This document shows positions 9,343 to 17,844 of a stretch of DNA of 64,000 bases, in pieces (position 1 is the stretch's first letter; each line of letters begins with the position of its first letter). The notes under the pieces are model-generated. The model made no database searches. It worked only from the letters and a program-made list of their open reading frames with translations, and had not been told where the DNA came from. The DNA lies in NCBI RefSeq assembly GCF_014203855.1, contig NZ_JACHJV010000001.1, forward strand, positions 2,170,001 through 2,234,000, read 5' to 3'. Source of the stretch: Kitasatospora kifunensis (lineage in GTDB: Bacteria > Actinomycetota > Actinomycetes > Streptomycetales > Streptomycetaceae). Both the position numbers and the translations under genes were made by a program.

Positions 9343-10173
9343 TCAGGAGTCGCCGGGCTCCTTCTCGCCCGACTCCTGCTCGGCCGCCTCGGCCTTCTCA
9401 GCGGCCTGCTTCTCCTTCTCCGCGGCCTTCTCCGCCGCGCGCTCCGCACGCTGCTCGGCCCGGCGCTCGGCGTCCGCGCGCTTCTTCTCCTCGGCGATCT
9501 GCCGCTTGGCGGCGGTCGCGTAGATGTCCACGTACTCCTGGCCGGAGAGCCGCATGATCTCGTACATCACCTCGTCGGTGACCGAGCGCAGGATGAAGCG
9601 GTCGTTCTCCATGCCCTGGTAGCGGGAGAAGTCCAGCGGGCGGCCGATCCGAATGCCGGGGCGGATGCCGAAGCTGGGGATCACCTGTCCCGGCGGCTGC
9701 ACCTTCTCGGTGTCGATCATCGCCACCGGGATCACCGGCGCACCGGTCTGCAGCGCGACCCGGGCCAGGCCCCCGACCTTGCCCCGGTAGAGCTTGCCGT
9801 CGGGCGAACGGGTGCCCTCGGGGTAGACGCCGAACAGCTCGCCGCGGTCGATCACCGCGATCGCACTGCGGATCGCCGCCTCGCCGGCCCCGCGCACCCC
9901 GGAGCGGTCCACCGGGAGCTGGCCGACGCCCTTGAAGAAGGCGGCGGTCAGCTTGCCCTTGAGGCCCGGGGTGTTGAAGTACTCCGCCTTGGCGATGAAG
10001 GTCACCCGACGCTTCATCAGCGCGGGCAGGAAGAAGGAGTCCGAGAACGAGAGGTGGTTGCTCGCGATAATCGCCGGGCCCTCGTCTGGGATGTTCTCCG
10101 CACCTTCCATCCACGGCCGGAAGAAGATCCGCAGCATCGGTGCGACGATCATCTTCATCAGTCGGTAGAACAA
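9343..10173 (-). CDS. 1-acyl-sn-glycerol-3-phosphate acyltransferase (PlsC family)
   Basis: Membrane-associated acyltransferase that would acylate lysophosphatidic acid in phospholipid synthesis. The catalytic HX4D motif (NHLSFSD, H40 and D45) and the glycerol-phosphate-binding YPEGTRS block are present. The C-terminal 55 residues are a Lys/Ala/Glu-rich, probably coiled-coil tail, common in actinobacterial members. The start is most likely the TTG at 10173, because a perfect AGGAGG lies 6 bases upstream of it; the frame stays open to 10227 but without a ribosome-binding site. Several PlsC paralogues occur in streptomycetes, so exact substrate is open. Confidence 0.92.
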   Translation of the reverse strand: MFYRLMKMIVAPMLRIFFRPWMEGAENIPDEGPAIIASNHLSFSDSFFLPALMKRRVTFIAKAEYFNTPGLKGKLTAAFFKGVGQLPVDRSGVRGAGEAAIRSAIAVIDRGELFGVYPEGTRSPDGKLYRGKVGGLARVALQTGAPVIPVAMIDTEKVQPPGQVIPSFGIRPGIRIGRPLDFSRYQGMENDRFILRSVTDEVMYEIMRLSGQEYVDIYATAAKRQIAEEKKRADAERRAEQRAERAAEKAAEKEKQAAEKAEAAEQESGEKEPGDS

Positions 10174-10360
10174 CCCGGACCTCCTGTATTGCAGACCGGT
10201 CGATCCTAATGCCCCAAAGGGGTCCATGACGCACGCCCGGGGTGACGGCGTGCGACATGGAGGGTCTGTACGCCCCGCCGACCCCGTGCAACGATGGCGG
10301 CGCCGCTGCCTCGCACTGAATCGTCGAATCTCGTCGAACCCTCGTCGAAGGAGTCCACGG

Positions 10361-11143
10361 ATGCCGCTGCTGCCCGGTGCCGAGCCCTACCACCACCGTG
10401 GTGGCCCGATCGGCGTGCTGCTCTGCCACGGGTTCACGGGCTCCCCGCAGGCGCTGCGCCCCTGGGCCGAGTACCTGGCCGAGGCCGGCCTGACCGTCTC
10501 GGTCCCGCTGCTGCCCGGCCACGGCACCCGCTGGCAGGACCTCGCGGTGACCCGCTGGGAGGACTGGTACGCCGAGTTGGCCCGGGCCCTGGACCTGCTC
10601 ACGCGGGAGTGCGAGCAGGTCTTCGTCTTCGGCCTCTCGATGGGCGGCGGCCTCGCGCTGCACCTGGCCGCCGAGCACCAGGAGTCGGTGGCCGGGTTGG
10701 TCCTGGTCAACCCCTCGGTGCGCGCGGACAACCCGGCCACCCCGCTGCTGCCGGTGCTGCGCCACCTGGTGCCGAGCCGGCCCGGGATCACCGGCGACAT
10801 CGCGCTGCCGGGCGCCGTCGAGCTCGGCTACGACCGCTTCCCGCTCCACGCCGCCTGGTCGCTGAGCCTGCTGTGGCGCACCGTCCAGCAGGAGTTGCCG
10901 CAGGTGAGTCAACCCGTGCTGCTGCTCCACAGCCCCCATGACCATGTGGTGTCCCCGGCGAACTCCGCACTGGTGCTGGCCCGGATATCCTCGGTCGATG
11001 TGACGGAGCGGCTGTGTGAGCGCAGCTTCCACGTCGCGACCCTGGACTACGACGCCGAACTGATCTTCGAGGAGTCCCTCGGGTTCGTCCGCCGCCTGGC
11101 CGGGGTCCCGCAGGCCACCAACGCCACCGACCAGCGGGGCTGA
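10361..11143 (+). CDS. Alpha/beta hydrolase, carboxylesterase/monoacylglycerol lipase-like
   Basis: Cytoplasmic esterase of the Est30-like carboxylesterase group, 260 residues. The nucleophile elbow GLSMG (S93), the acid D194 (HSPHDHVV) and H224 (SFHVATLD) form the catalytic triad; LCHGFTGSP holds the oxyanion HG motif. The ATG at 10361 is preceded by GAAGGAG about 9 bases upstream; an in-frame extension to 10226 is Arg-rich and non-conserved. It is divergent from the PlsC-type acyltransferase, suggesting but not proving a shared role in lipid handling. Natural substrate unknown. Confidence 0.9.
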   Translation: MPLLPGAEPYHHRGGPIGVLLCHGFTGSPQALRPWAEYLAEAGLTVSVPLLPGHGTRWQDLAVTRWEDWYAELARALDLLTRECEQVFVFGLSMGGGLALHLAAEHQESVAGLVLVNPSVRADNPATPLLPVLRHLVPSRPGITGDIALPGAVELGYDRFPLHAAWSLSLLWRTVQQELPQVSQPVLLLHSPHDHVVSPANSALVLARISSVDVTERLCERSFHVATLDYDAELIFEESLGFVRRLAGVPQATNATDQRG

Positions 11144-11169
11144 GGGCCACCAGGACTGAAGGGCCGGCA

Positions 11170-11742
11170 GTGCACGAGCACGAGAACAACACCGCGGGCG
11201 ACGACGAGGACCGCCCCCAGGAGAGCGAGCAGCGCCCCGCGTCCACGCCCAGCAGTCAGGCCGAACACGACGCGATCTTCGCCGCCCTGGTGGCGCAGTT
11301 CGACGACCCGGTGGACCTCACCCGCCCGGACTGGCCCGAGATCGAGAACCTGCGCGCCAGGAACGACCTGGCCTCCCGCAACGACACCGGCCTCGGCACC
11401 CCCCAGTCGCGCCCCCGCGCGTCCGACCCCGCAGCGCTCGGCCCCACGCCGTCCGGCCCTCGCAACTGGGAGGCCGCCGAGGACCCCGACGAAGGCCACT
11501 TCGTCCCGCCCGAGCCCCCACCGCTGCCCACCGGCGACACCACCGCCAAGTTCGCCTGGATCGCCGTCCTCGGCGGCCCGGCGCTCCTCCTCTTCGACGC
11601 CCTGGTCTGGCGCGAGGTGGCCGGCTGGCCCGCCTGGGTCGGCCTCACCGCCTTCCTCGGCGGCTTCACCACCCTCATCGTCCGCATGAAGGACCGCGAC
11701 CCCGACGAGCCCCACGACCCGCACGGCGGCGCGGTGGTGTGA
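11170..11742 (+). CDS. Conserved hypothetical membrane protein
   Basis: A 190-residue protein with a long hydrophilic, Asp/Glu/Pro-rich N-terminal region (about 1-118) followed by two closely spaced membrane segments (about 122-143 and 150-168) and a short acidic/His tail. No catalytic motif is visible. The GTG at 11170 follows GAAGGG and lies 27 bases after the esterase stop, so the two are probably co-transcribed. I do not recognise a function; the context gives little beyond membrane location. Confidence 0.8.
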   Translation: MHEHENNTAGDDEDRPQESEQRPASTPSSQAEHDAIFAALVAQFDDPVDLTRPDWPEIENLRARNDLASRNDTGLGTPQSRPRASDPAALGPTPSGPRNWEAAEDPDEGHFVPPEPPPLPTGDTTAKFAWIAVLGGPALLLFDALVWREVAGWPAWVGLTAFLGGFTTLIVRMKDRDPDEPHDPHGGAVV

Positions 11743-11750
11743 GGACCGGT

Positions 11751-11797
11751 CAGCGTTGCCGCCCCCGGGGCTTCGAGTCCCGGGGGCGGCAACGCTG
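11751..11797. terminator. Strong bidirectional terminator
   Basis: Perfect 19-bp stem (CAGCGTTGCCGCCCCCGGG at 11751-11769 with its complement at 11779-11797) and a 9-base loop, placed exactly between the convergent membrane protein and EEP hydrolase genes. Confidence 0.9.
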
Positions 11798-11808
11798 TTG
11801 ACTTGTCG

Positions 11809-12549
11809 TCAGGAGGCGGCGGGCACCCGCAGCACCGCCACCACCGGCAAGTGGTCGGTGGCCGCCAGCAGTTCGGTGACCGGCAGTGGCGGCACCCCGC
11901 AGGAGAGCACCTCGATCCCCGGCGAGGCGAAGACGGCATCCAGTCGCTGCAGCGGATCGCCGGGGCGGGAGGTGTACTCCCCGCCCCACGGGCTGGTGGC
12001 CCAGCCGTCCTGGTAGTGCTCGGCCAGCCGACGCCAACCCTCGTCCTCGGGGTGCTCGTTGAAGTCCCCGGCGATCACCGAGTACGCGTTGATCGCCGCC
12101 TGCTCGTGCAACAGCGCGAACTGCTGCACCCGCTCCGGCGGGATGAAGCTCAGGTGGCAGCTGGTCAGCGCGAACGGCACGGCGCGCCCGATCCGCACCA
12201 CCGATGTCGCGAAGCCGCGCGCGTGCATCCCGCGGTGCTTGGGCAGCAGCCGGTCATGGCGGCTGAGCACGTTCACGCTCAACCGCCCCAGTAGCAGCGG
12301 CCCGGCGGCGGTACGGCCACCGCCGGAGAGCACCACCATCCCGGTGTTCTTGGCCAGCCAGGCCGCCTGGCCCTCCGGACGCCAGTAACGCGGCGACTCC
12401 TGTACACAGATCAGATCCGGCTCGCAGGCGCGGATCATCCGGATCAGCGCCCGGCGGTCGTCGCGCTGCGAGCGGATGTTGTAGCTCAGCACGCGGACCA
12501 GTTCGGCACCGTCGGGCTGGGGACCGGAGTGCGGCAGGTCGAGGGTCAC
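11809..12549 (-). CDS. Endonuclease/exonuclease/phosphatase family protein
   Basis: A 246-residue single-domain EEP (DNase I-like) hydrolase acting on phosphodiesters or phosphomonoesters. Family motifs are in order: LSYNIRS at the first strand, the metal-binding E in CVQESP, the H of SCHLSF, IAGDFNEHP and the terminal DHLPVVAVL. No signal peptide is seen, so it is probably cytoplasmic. It follows glucokinase on the same strand but is separated by hairpins. Substrate (nucleic acid, inositol phosphate or lipid head group) cannot be decided. Confidence 0.9.
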   Translation of the reverse strand: MTLDLPHSGPQPDGAELVRVLSYNIRSQRDDRRALIRMIRACEPDLICVQESPRYWRPEGQAAWLAKNTGMVVLSGGGRTAAGPLLLGRLSVNVLSRHDRLLPKHRGMHARGFATSVVRIGRAVPFALTSCHLSFIPPERVQQFALLHEQAAINAYSVIAGDFNEHPEDEGWRRLAEHYQDGWATSPWGGEYTSRPGDPLQRLDAVFASPGIEVLSCGVPPLPVTELLAATDHLPVVAVLRVPAAS

Positions 12550-12560
12550 CCTGACACGCT

Positions 12561-12586
12561 ACCGGCTCCGCCGGGGCGGAGCCGGT
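12561..12586 (-). terminator. Hairpin after glucokinase
   Basis: A 12-bp perfect inverted repeat ACCGGCTCCGCC / GGCGGAGCCGGT with only two bases between arms, between the glucokinase stop and the EEP start. A second inverted repeat (12590-12623) precedes it in the direction of transcription. Together they look like a terminator. Confidence 0.55.
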
Positions 12587-12589
12587 GAT

Positions 12590-12623
12590 ACTTGACGTCA
12601 AGCCGCATGACCTGACGTCAAGT
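12590..12623. repeat. Inverted repeat ACTTGACGTCA
   Basis: Arms ACTTGACGTCA (12590-12600) and TGACGTCAAGT (12613-12623), 11 bp with a 12-base loop. Each arm also contains the palindrome TGACGTCA. It lies immediately after the glucokinase stop codon, so it may be part of the terminator or a pair of protein-binding sites. Confidence 0.55.
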
Positions 12624-12629
12624 CAGGGA

Positions 12630-13574
12630 TCAGACGGTGCGGGCCAGATCGCCCGCGCCCACGATGCCCGCCGAGGAGCCCATCGAGGCGAGCACGACCT
12701 CGGCCCGCGGCCGGTGCACCCCGCCGGTCAGGTACTTCTCGAAGTCCTTGGCCACCGGGTCGAGCAGCAGCCGACCGGAGTCCGAGACGCCACCGCCGAG
12801 CACGAAGACGCCCGGGTCGAAGAGCGCGGCCAGGTCGGCCATCCCGCGGCCCAGCCAGTCGGCCAGCTCGGCGTAGCACTCGAGCGCCAGCGGGTCGCCG
12901 TCCTCGGCCGCCTCGGTGATGTGGATGCCCCGGATGGTCTCGGCCACCCCGTCGTTGAGCTCCAGCATCCGCTTGCCGCGCACCGGGTCGGCGGCCGCCT
13001 TCTCCCGGCCGTAGCGGCGCAGCGCCCGCCCGGAGGCGTACTGCTCCCAGCAGCCCTTGCCGCCACAGCCGCAGAGCAGGCCGTCGGGGACCATGTTGAG
13101 GTGCCCGATCTCGCCGGCCACGCCGAACCGGCCGCGGTGCAGCCGCCCGTCCAGCACGATGCCGCCGCCGATGCCGGTGCCGACGGTGATCAGCACCATG
13201 TCGGTGTGCTCGGCGGCCGCGCCGAAGCGGAACTCGGCCCAGGCCGCGCAGTTGGCGTCGTTCTCCACCACCGTGTCGAGGCCGGTGAGCTCCTCGATCC
13301 GGCTGCGCAGCGGCTCGTTCTCCCAGGCGATGTTGGGTGCGAAGATCACCGTGGAGCGGTCGCGGTCCACGAAGCCGGGCGCACCGACGCCCACCGCGCC
13401 GACCTCGGCGTACTGCTCCTTGAGTTCGCGCACGGCCTGGGCGATGGCATCGACCGCCCACTGCGGGTCGGCCGGGGTGGGAACCCGGGTCCGGGCCAGG
13501 ATCTCGCCGTTCTCGTCGACCACGCCGGCCGCGATCTTGGTGCCGCCGACATCGACGCCGATGGTCAGAGCCAT
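12630..13574 (-). CDS. glkA: ROK-family glucokinase
   Basis: Phosphorylates glucose with ATP and in Streptomyces also mediates carbon catabolite repression. The 314-residue chain has the ATP-binding DVGGTK motif at 8-13, catalytic D106 (ENDANCAAW), the GH158 zinc ligand and the ROK zinc cluster C168-x-C170-xxxx-C175 (CGCGGKGCWE). Length matches S. coelicolor GlkA. The ATG at 13574 has GAGGGA five bases upstream; two further in-frame Met codons upstream lack such a site. It lies in a minus-strand run after the small 81-residue protein. Confidence 0.95.
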   Translation of the reverse strand: MALTIGVDVGGTKIAAGVVDENGEILARTRVPTPADPQWAVDAIAQAVRELKEQYAEVGAVGVGAPGFVDRDRSTVIFAPNIAWENEPLRSRIEELTGLDTVVENDANCAAWAEFRFGAAAEHTDMVLITVGTGIGGGIVLDGRLHRGRFGVAGEIGHLNMVPDGLLCGCGGKGCWEQYASGRALRRYGREKAAADPVRGKRMLELNDGVAETIRGIHITEAAEDGDPLALECYAELADWLGRGMADLAALFDPGVFVLGGGVSDSGRLLLDPVAKDFEKYLTGGVHRPRAEVVLASMGSSAGIVGAGDLARTV

Positions 13575-13769
13575 GTGTCCCTCAGTCATTCGCTCGTGCC
13601 CGATGGGCGGAACGGTACCCGCCCGGCCGTGCTCCCGTACACACCTGGCCATACATTATCCGAAGACAAGGTTTGGAAAGGCCCGCCGAAAGGCTTCAAA
13701 AGTCGTACGATTAGCCACCTCTGCGTAGCCCGAACGCTCCCCTCGGTGATGATCCAAGGAGCCGTGACG

Positions 13770-14015
13770 CTATTCGTCCAGGTCGATGCGCTCGGTGTCG
13801 GCGGGGTCGGGAGCCGACCAGCGACGCTCATGGCCGGCCACGGCAGCCCGGTAGGCGGCCAGCAACTCGTTGCCGGCGGCGGCCAGGTGCTCGAAAACCT
13901 CGGGATTGTCCGCCTTCACCCGCCCGAAGACGCGCTCCGCCTGCTCGCCCACGGCGGCGGCGAGTTTGCGTACCTCGTCGACCAGAGGGTTGTCGACAGG
14001 ATCTGAACTGTTCAT
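13770..14015 (-). CDS. Small conserved hypothetical protein (DUF5304-like)
   Basis: An 81-residue acidic, mostly helical soluble protein beginning MNSSDPVDNPLVDEV and ending in an Asp/Glu-rich tail. No motif of known function is visible. The ATG at 14015 is preceded by GGGAGG seven bases upstream, which fixes the start. It sits between the ArsA-like gene and glucokinase on the same strand. Resemblance to the DUF5304 family is recalled from its usual position next to glucokinase in Streptomyces and is not proven. Confidence 0.75.
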   Translation of the reverse strand: MNSSDPVDNPLVDEVRKLAAAVGEQAERVFGRVKADNPEVFEHLAAAGNELLAAYRAAVAGHERRWSAPDPADTERIDLDE

Positions 14016-14109
14016 GATGTGCGCCTCCCGGTGCCGGTGCCGCGGTCGCACCTGGAGCGCGCCCGCTCGGTCCCTTCAGACGCTACCGGGTCCTGGAGGT
14101 CACCAGGGA

Positions 14110-15282
14110 TTAGCGCCCGGTCGGCCAGAGGTCCGGGTCGGGAGCGAAGCGCAGGGTCAACTCACCCGCGCGCAGCGCCGCCCCGGCCACCGTGCAGCGG
14201 CGCAGCGCGCCGGGCAGCGGCAGGATCCGCCGGTACGCGCCGATCCCGATCACCAGTTCGTCCCCGCGGCGCATCAGCTCCAGGTCGGCCCGGTCCGCAC
14301 CGGGCGCGGCCAGCCGCCAGAGCAGCACGCCGTCCTCGGCCAGCCGGTCCTCGGCGGTCCACGGCCAGCGCTCGCTCGGTTCGGGTCCGGCCCCGGCACC
14401 GTACAGCTGGGCGGCCAACTCCGGCAGGCCCGCAGTTCCCTGATCCGCCGTCAGCACCGGGACATCCAGCGCGATCGCGGCCAGCCGCCCCTGCTCGCGC
14501 CGGGCCTGCTCGGCCAGCCACGGGTCCGGGGAGTCCAGCGCGGCGGCGGGCAGCGCGCGATGCGCGACCACGGCGTCCAGCCGGTGGCCGAAGAGCGCCA
14601 GCCCCGCGGCGGCCCGGCGCAGCGCCGGCACCGAACAGGAGCCGGCGTCCACGGCCAGGCGCACCGAGGTCCGGCTCGACTCGATCACCTGGCGGGTGGC
14701 GGCCAGCTCGCCGCCCACCCAGGCGCGCGCGGAGTAGAGCCAGTCGGCGGGCATCGGCACCCCGGCCACCGCGGCCAGCAACGGGCGCAGCGCCCTGGCG
14801 GCCTGGCGCTGCTCGGGCAGCAGGCGGGTCAGGTAGCGGTCCAGTTGCTCGGGCAGGGCGAGCGCCATGGTCAGCTCGGCCGGCGGCGGAGCAGCGGCCA
14901 CCACCAGGTCGTAGTGGTCGGCCGGCACCCGCAGCGCGCGCAGCAGGGCGAGTTGGCGGGTACCGGGCAGCGCGGTCAGCTCGTCCGGCTCCAGCGGCTC
15001 GACGCCGAGCAGGTCGAAGCCGGTGCGCAGCTTGCCGTCCAGGGCCGCCACGGCGTTCCGGAAGGCCTGCTGCTCCTCGATCCGCGCGGCCCACAGGTTG
15101 TCGTCGACCTCGGTGGCCGCGGCCCCCAGGCGCGCCCCGAGCAGTTCGTCGACCATCCGGTGCGGGTCGTCGGCGGCCAGCAGCAGCGTGCGCAGGCCGC
15201 GCCCCGCGGCGTGCAGCGCGGTGGCGGCGGCCACCGCGGGCACGGCGGTGGGGTCACCGGTGACCAGCACCGTCCGGGTCAT
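14110..15282 (-). CDS. ArsA-like (arsenite-transport/TRC40-type) ATPase homologue with degenerate P-loop
   Basis: A 390-residue protein with the overall ArsA/Get3 fold: an N-terminal strand-loop-helix region (VLVTGDPTAVPAVAAATALHAAGRG), a RTLLLAADDPHRMVDELL segment where active proteins have TDPAH, and a C-terminal ArsA HSP20-like domain (about 335-388, LVIGIGAYRRILPLPGAL). The Walker A lysine-containing GKGGVGKT signature of active ArsA proteins is missing, so ATP hydrolysis is doubtful. The gene starts 8 bases after the SRPBCC gene on the same strand, so the two are an operon. Role unknown; a chaperone-like or regulatory function with its SRPBCC partner is possible. Confidence 0.8.
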   Translation of the reverse strand: MTRTVLVTGDPTAVPAVAAATALHAAGRGLRTLLLAADDPHRMVDELLGARLGAAATEVDDNLWAARIEEQQAFRNAVAALDGKLRTGFDLLGVEPLEPDELTALPGTRQLALLRALRVPADHYDLVVAAAPPPAELTMALALPEQLDRYLTRLLPEQRQAARALRPLLAAVAGVPMPADWLYSARAWVGGELAATRQVIESSRTSVRLAVDAGSCSVPALRRAAAGLALFGHRLDAVVAHRALPAAALDSPDPWLAEQARREQGRLAAIALDVPVLTADQGTAGLPELAAQLYGAGAGPEPSERWPWTAEDRLAEDGVLLWRLAAPGADRADLELMRRGDELVIGIGAYRRILPLPGALRRCTVAGAALRAGELTLRFAPDPDLWPTGR

Positions 15283-15290
15283 CGCGGCGG

Positions 15291-15758
15291 TCAGCTCGCG
15301 CTGTCGGGGCCGGCCGAGCCCTCGGGCCGGCTCTCCACCCGCTTCTTCAGCCCGGCCAGCGCCCGGTCGATGATCACCTTCTCGGCCTTGCGCTTGATCA
15401 TGCCCAGCATCGGGATCTTGACGTCCACCGCGAGCTGGTAGGTGACCTCGGTGCCGCCGGCGGCCGGCGCGAGCGCGTAGGAGCCGTCCAGCGAGCGCAG
15501 CATCTGGCTCTTCACCAGGGTCCAGGAGACCTCGCGGTCCTCGTCCCAGGTGTACGCGAGCACGTGCTCGTCGCGGATCGCACCGGCGTCGAGCAGCAGG
15601 CGGACCTCGCTCGCACGGCCCCGCTCGGTGCGCCCGAGCACCTCGACCTCCTTGACCTCACCCGTCCACAGTGGGTACGCCTCGAAGTCGGCGATCACCG
15701 CCATCACCTCGGCCGCCGTCGCCTCGACGACGATGCTCGACCTGGTGTGTTCCGCCAT
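15291..15758 (-). CDS. SRPBCC (START-like) family protein
   Basis: A 155-residue polyketide-cyclase/START-fold lipid- or ligand-binding protein. Features are the N-terminal SSIVVEATAAEVMAVIADFEAYPLW strand-helix motif characteristic of this fold (positions about 7-31), beta strands through the middle and a C-terminal helix ending in a polar tail. The ATG at 15758 follows CGGAGG; upstream frame extension is non-conserved. It is the first gene of an apparent operon with the ArsA-like protein. Ligand unknown. Confidence 0.88.
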   Translation of the reverse strand: MAEHTRSSIVVEATAAEVMAVIADFEAYPLWTGEVKEVEVLGRTERGRASEVRLLLDAGAIRDEHVLAYTWDEDREVSWTLVKSQMLRSLDGSYALAPAAGGTEVTYQLAVDVKIPMLGMIKRKAEKVIIDRALAGLKKRVESRPEGSAGPDSAS

Positions 15759-16030
15759 CGGTGGGCCTCCGCGTTGTCCCGTGCCACTGGTCAGGTGCCC
15801 CCGAAGGCTATCGCGGCCGTCGCCGCACCCGAGCCCGTGGGGCGCGGCCGGACGGCCGGCGGAGGCTACCGGCGAGTCACCTGGGCGCTGCCGTAAGGTG
15901 CGAAGCACAACGATCAGTGCCTCCCCGAGGGGTGTGACACTTCGAACACCGCGGCTGAACCCTCTACCCGAATCTGGCTACCGGGCAGTAACGTCCTGCC
16001 GTCCCGCAGCGTCGCAGACGAGGAGCAGTA

Positions 16031-17821
16031 GTGCTCGACTTCAGCCTTCCGGCCCGATACCAGGTCCCGAGCGGTGGCAACCTCTCCGATCTGGTCCACC
16101 AGAACGCCGCCGACCACCCGCGGGTCGCGACGCTCAGCCGGAAGCTGGACGGCCGCTGGCAGGACGTCACCGCCGCCGCCTTCCTCACCGAGGTGCACCG
16201 GGCGGCCAAAGGGCTGATCGCGGTCGGCGTGCAGCCCGGTGACCGGGTCGGCGTCATGTCGCGCACCCGCTACGAGTGGACCCTGCTGGACTTCGCGATC
16301 TGGAGCGCGGGCGCGATCACCGTGCCGGTGTACGAGACCTCCTCCGCCGAGCAGGTGCAGTGGATCCTCGGCGACTCGGGCGCCGTCGCGGTGGTCACCG
16401 AGACCGACAGCCACGCCGCCGTGGTCGAGTCGGTCCGCGACCGGCTGCCCGAGCTGCGGCACAGCTGGCAGATCGAGCGCGGCGGGATCGCCGAACTGAA
16501 CGCGGCCGGCAGCCACGTCTCGGACGCGACGGTGACCGAGCGCCGCTCGATCCCGACCCCCGACACGATCGCCACCATCGTCTACACCTCGGGCACCACG
16601 GGTCGCCCGAAAGGCTGTCAACTGACCCACGGCAACTTCATGTCCGAGCTGGGCAACGTGACCGCCCGGATGCCGGAGCTGTTCCGCACCGGCGAGAGCT
16701 CGGTGCTGCTCTTCCTGCCGCTGGCCCACGTGCTGGGCCGGATCGCCGAGATCGCCGCCGCGATCGCCCCGATCAAGCTGGGCCACGTCTCGGACATCAA
16801 GGACGTCACCGCCGAGCTGGCGTCCTTCCGCCCGACCCTGATCCTGGGCGTGCCGCGAGTCTTCGAAAAGGTCTACAACACCGCGCGGGCCAAGGCCCAG
16901 GCGGACGGCAAGGGCAAGATCTTCGACCAGGCCGCCGAGGTGGCCATCGCCTACAGCCGGTCGCTGGAGCTGGGCGGGCCCGGCCTGCTGCTGCGACTCA
17001 AGCACGCGCTCTTCGACAAGCTGGTCTACAGCAAGCTGCGGGCCGCGCTCGGCGGCCGGGCCACCCACGCGATCTCCGGTGGCGCGCCGCTGGGCGAGCG
17101 CCTGGGCCACTTCTACCGGGGCATCGGCTTCACCGTGCTGGAGGGCTACGGCCTGACCGAGACCTGCGCGGCCACCGCCTTCAACCCGCACGACAAGCCG
17201 AAGATCGGCACGGTCGGCCAGCCGCTGCCCGGCTCCGCGGTGCGGATCGCCGAGGACGGCGAGGTCCTGCTGAAGGGCCCGCAGATCTTCAGCGGCTACT
17301 GGAACAACCCGACGGCCACCGCGGAGGCGATGCAGGACGGCTGGTTCGCCACCGGTGACCTCGGCTCGCTGGACGAGGACGGCTACCTGACCATCACCGG
17401 TCGCAAGAAGGAGATCATCGTCACGGCCGGCGGCAAGAACGTCGCCCCCGCGGTGATCGAGGACCGGATCCGGGCGCACCCGCTGGTCGGTGAGGTGATG
17501 GTGGTCGGCGACCGCAAGCCGTTCATCGGCTGCCTGATCACCATCGACGAGGAGTTCCTGCCCAGGTGGCTGGAGCTGAACGGCCGTCAGCCCGCCACCG
17601 TGGCCGAGCTGATCCAGGACCCGGCGCTGCTGGCCGCCGTGCAGGAGGCGGTGGACGAGGGCAACAAGGCGGTCTCGCACGCCGAGGCGGTGAAGAAGTT
17701 CCGGATCCTGGACACCGAGTTCTCCGAGGCCAACGGCTATCTGACGCCCTCGCTCAAACTCAAGCGCAACGTGGTGCTGAAGGACTTCGCGGGCGAGATC
17801 GAGGCGCTCTACCAGCGCTGA
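16031..17821 (+). CDS. Long-chain fatty acid-CoA ligase (AMP-binding, FadD15-like)
   Basis: Activates fatty acids to acyl-CoA through an acyl-adenylate. The 596-residue chain has the AMP-binding motif YTSGTTGRPKG at about 185-195, the GYGLTET block, the TGD/SLDEDGYLTITGR hinge and the C-terminal lysine region GRKKEIIVTAGGKNV. Length and order are normal for the family. The GTG at 16031 has GAGGAG about 5 bases upstream. It is divergent from the SRPBCC operon, with about 270 bases of control region, and convergent with the glycosyltransferase. Confidence 0.94.
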   Translation: MLDFSLPARYQVPSGGNLSDLVHQNAADHPRVATLSRKLDGRWQDVTAAAFLTEVHRAAKGLIAVGVQPGDRVGVMSRTRYEWTLLDFAIWSAGAITVPVYETSSAEQVQWILGDSGAVAVVTETDSHAAVVESVRDRLPELRHSWQIERGGIAELNAAGSHVSDATVTERRSIPTPDTIATIVYTSGTTGRPKGCQLTHGNFMSELGNVTARMPELFRTGESSVLLFLPLAHVLGRIAEIAAAIAPIKLGHVSDIKDVTAELASFRPTLILGVPRVFEKVYNTARAKAQADGKGKIFDQAAEVAIAYSRSLELGGPGLLLRLKHALFDKLVYSKLRAALGGRATHAISGGAPLGERLGHFYRGIGFTVLEGYGLTETCAATAFNPHDKPKIGTVGQPLPGSAVRIAEDGEVLLKGPQIFSGYWNNPTATAEAMQDGWFATGDLGSLDEDGYLTITGRKKEIIVTAGGKNVAPAVIEDRIRAHPLVGEVMVVGDRKPFIGCLITIDEEFLPRWLELNGRQPATVAELIQDPALLAAVQEAVDEGNKAVSHAEAVKKFRILDTEFSEANGYLTPSLKLKRNVVLKDFAGEIEALYQR

Positions 17822-17844
17822 CGCGGCCCTAGGCCCTGTCCGGC

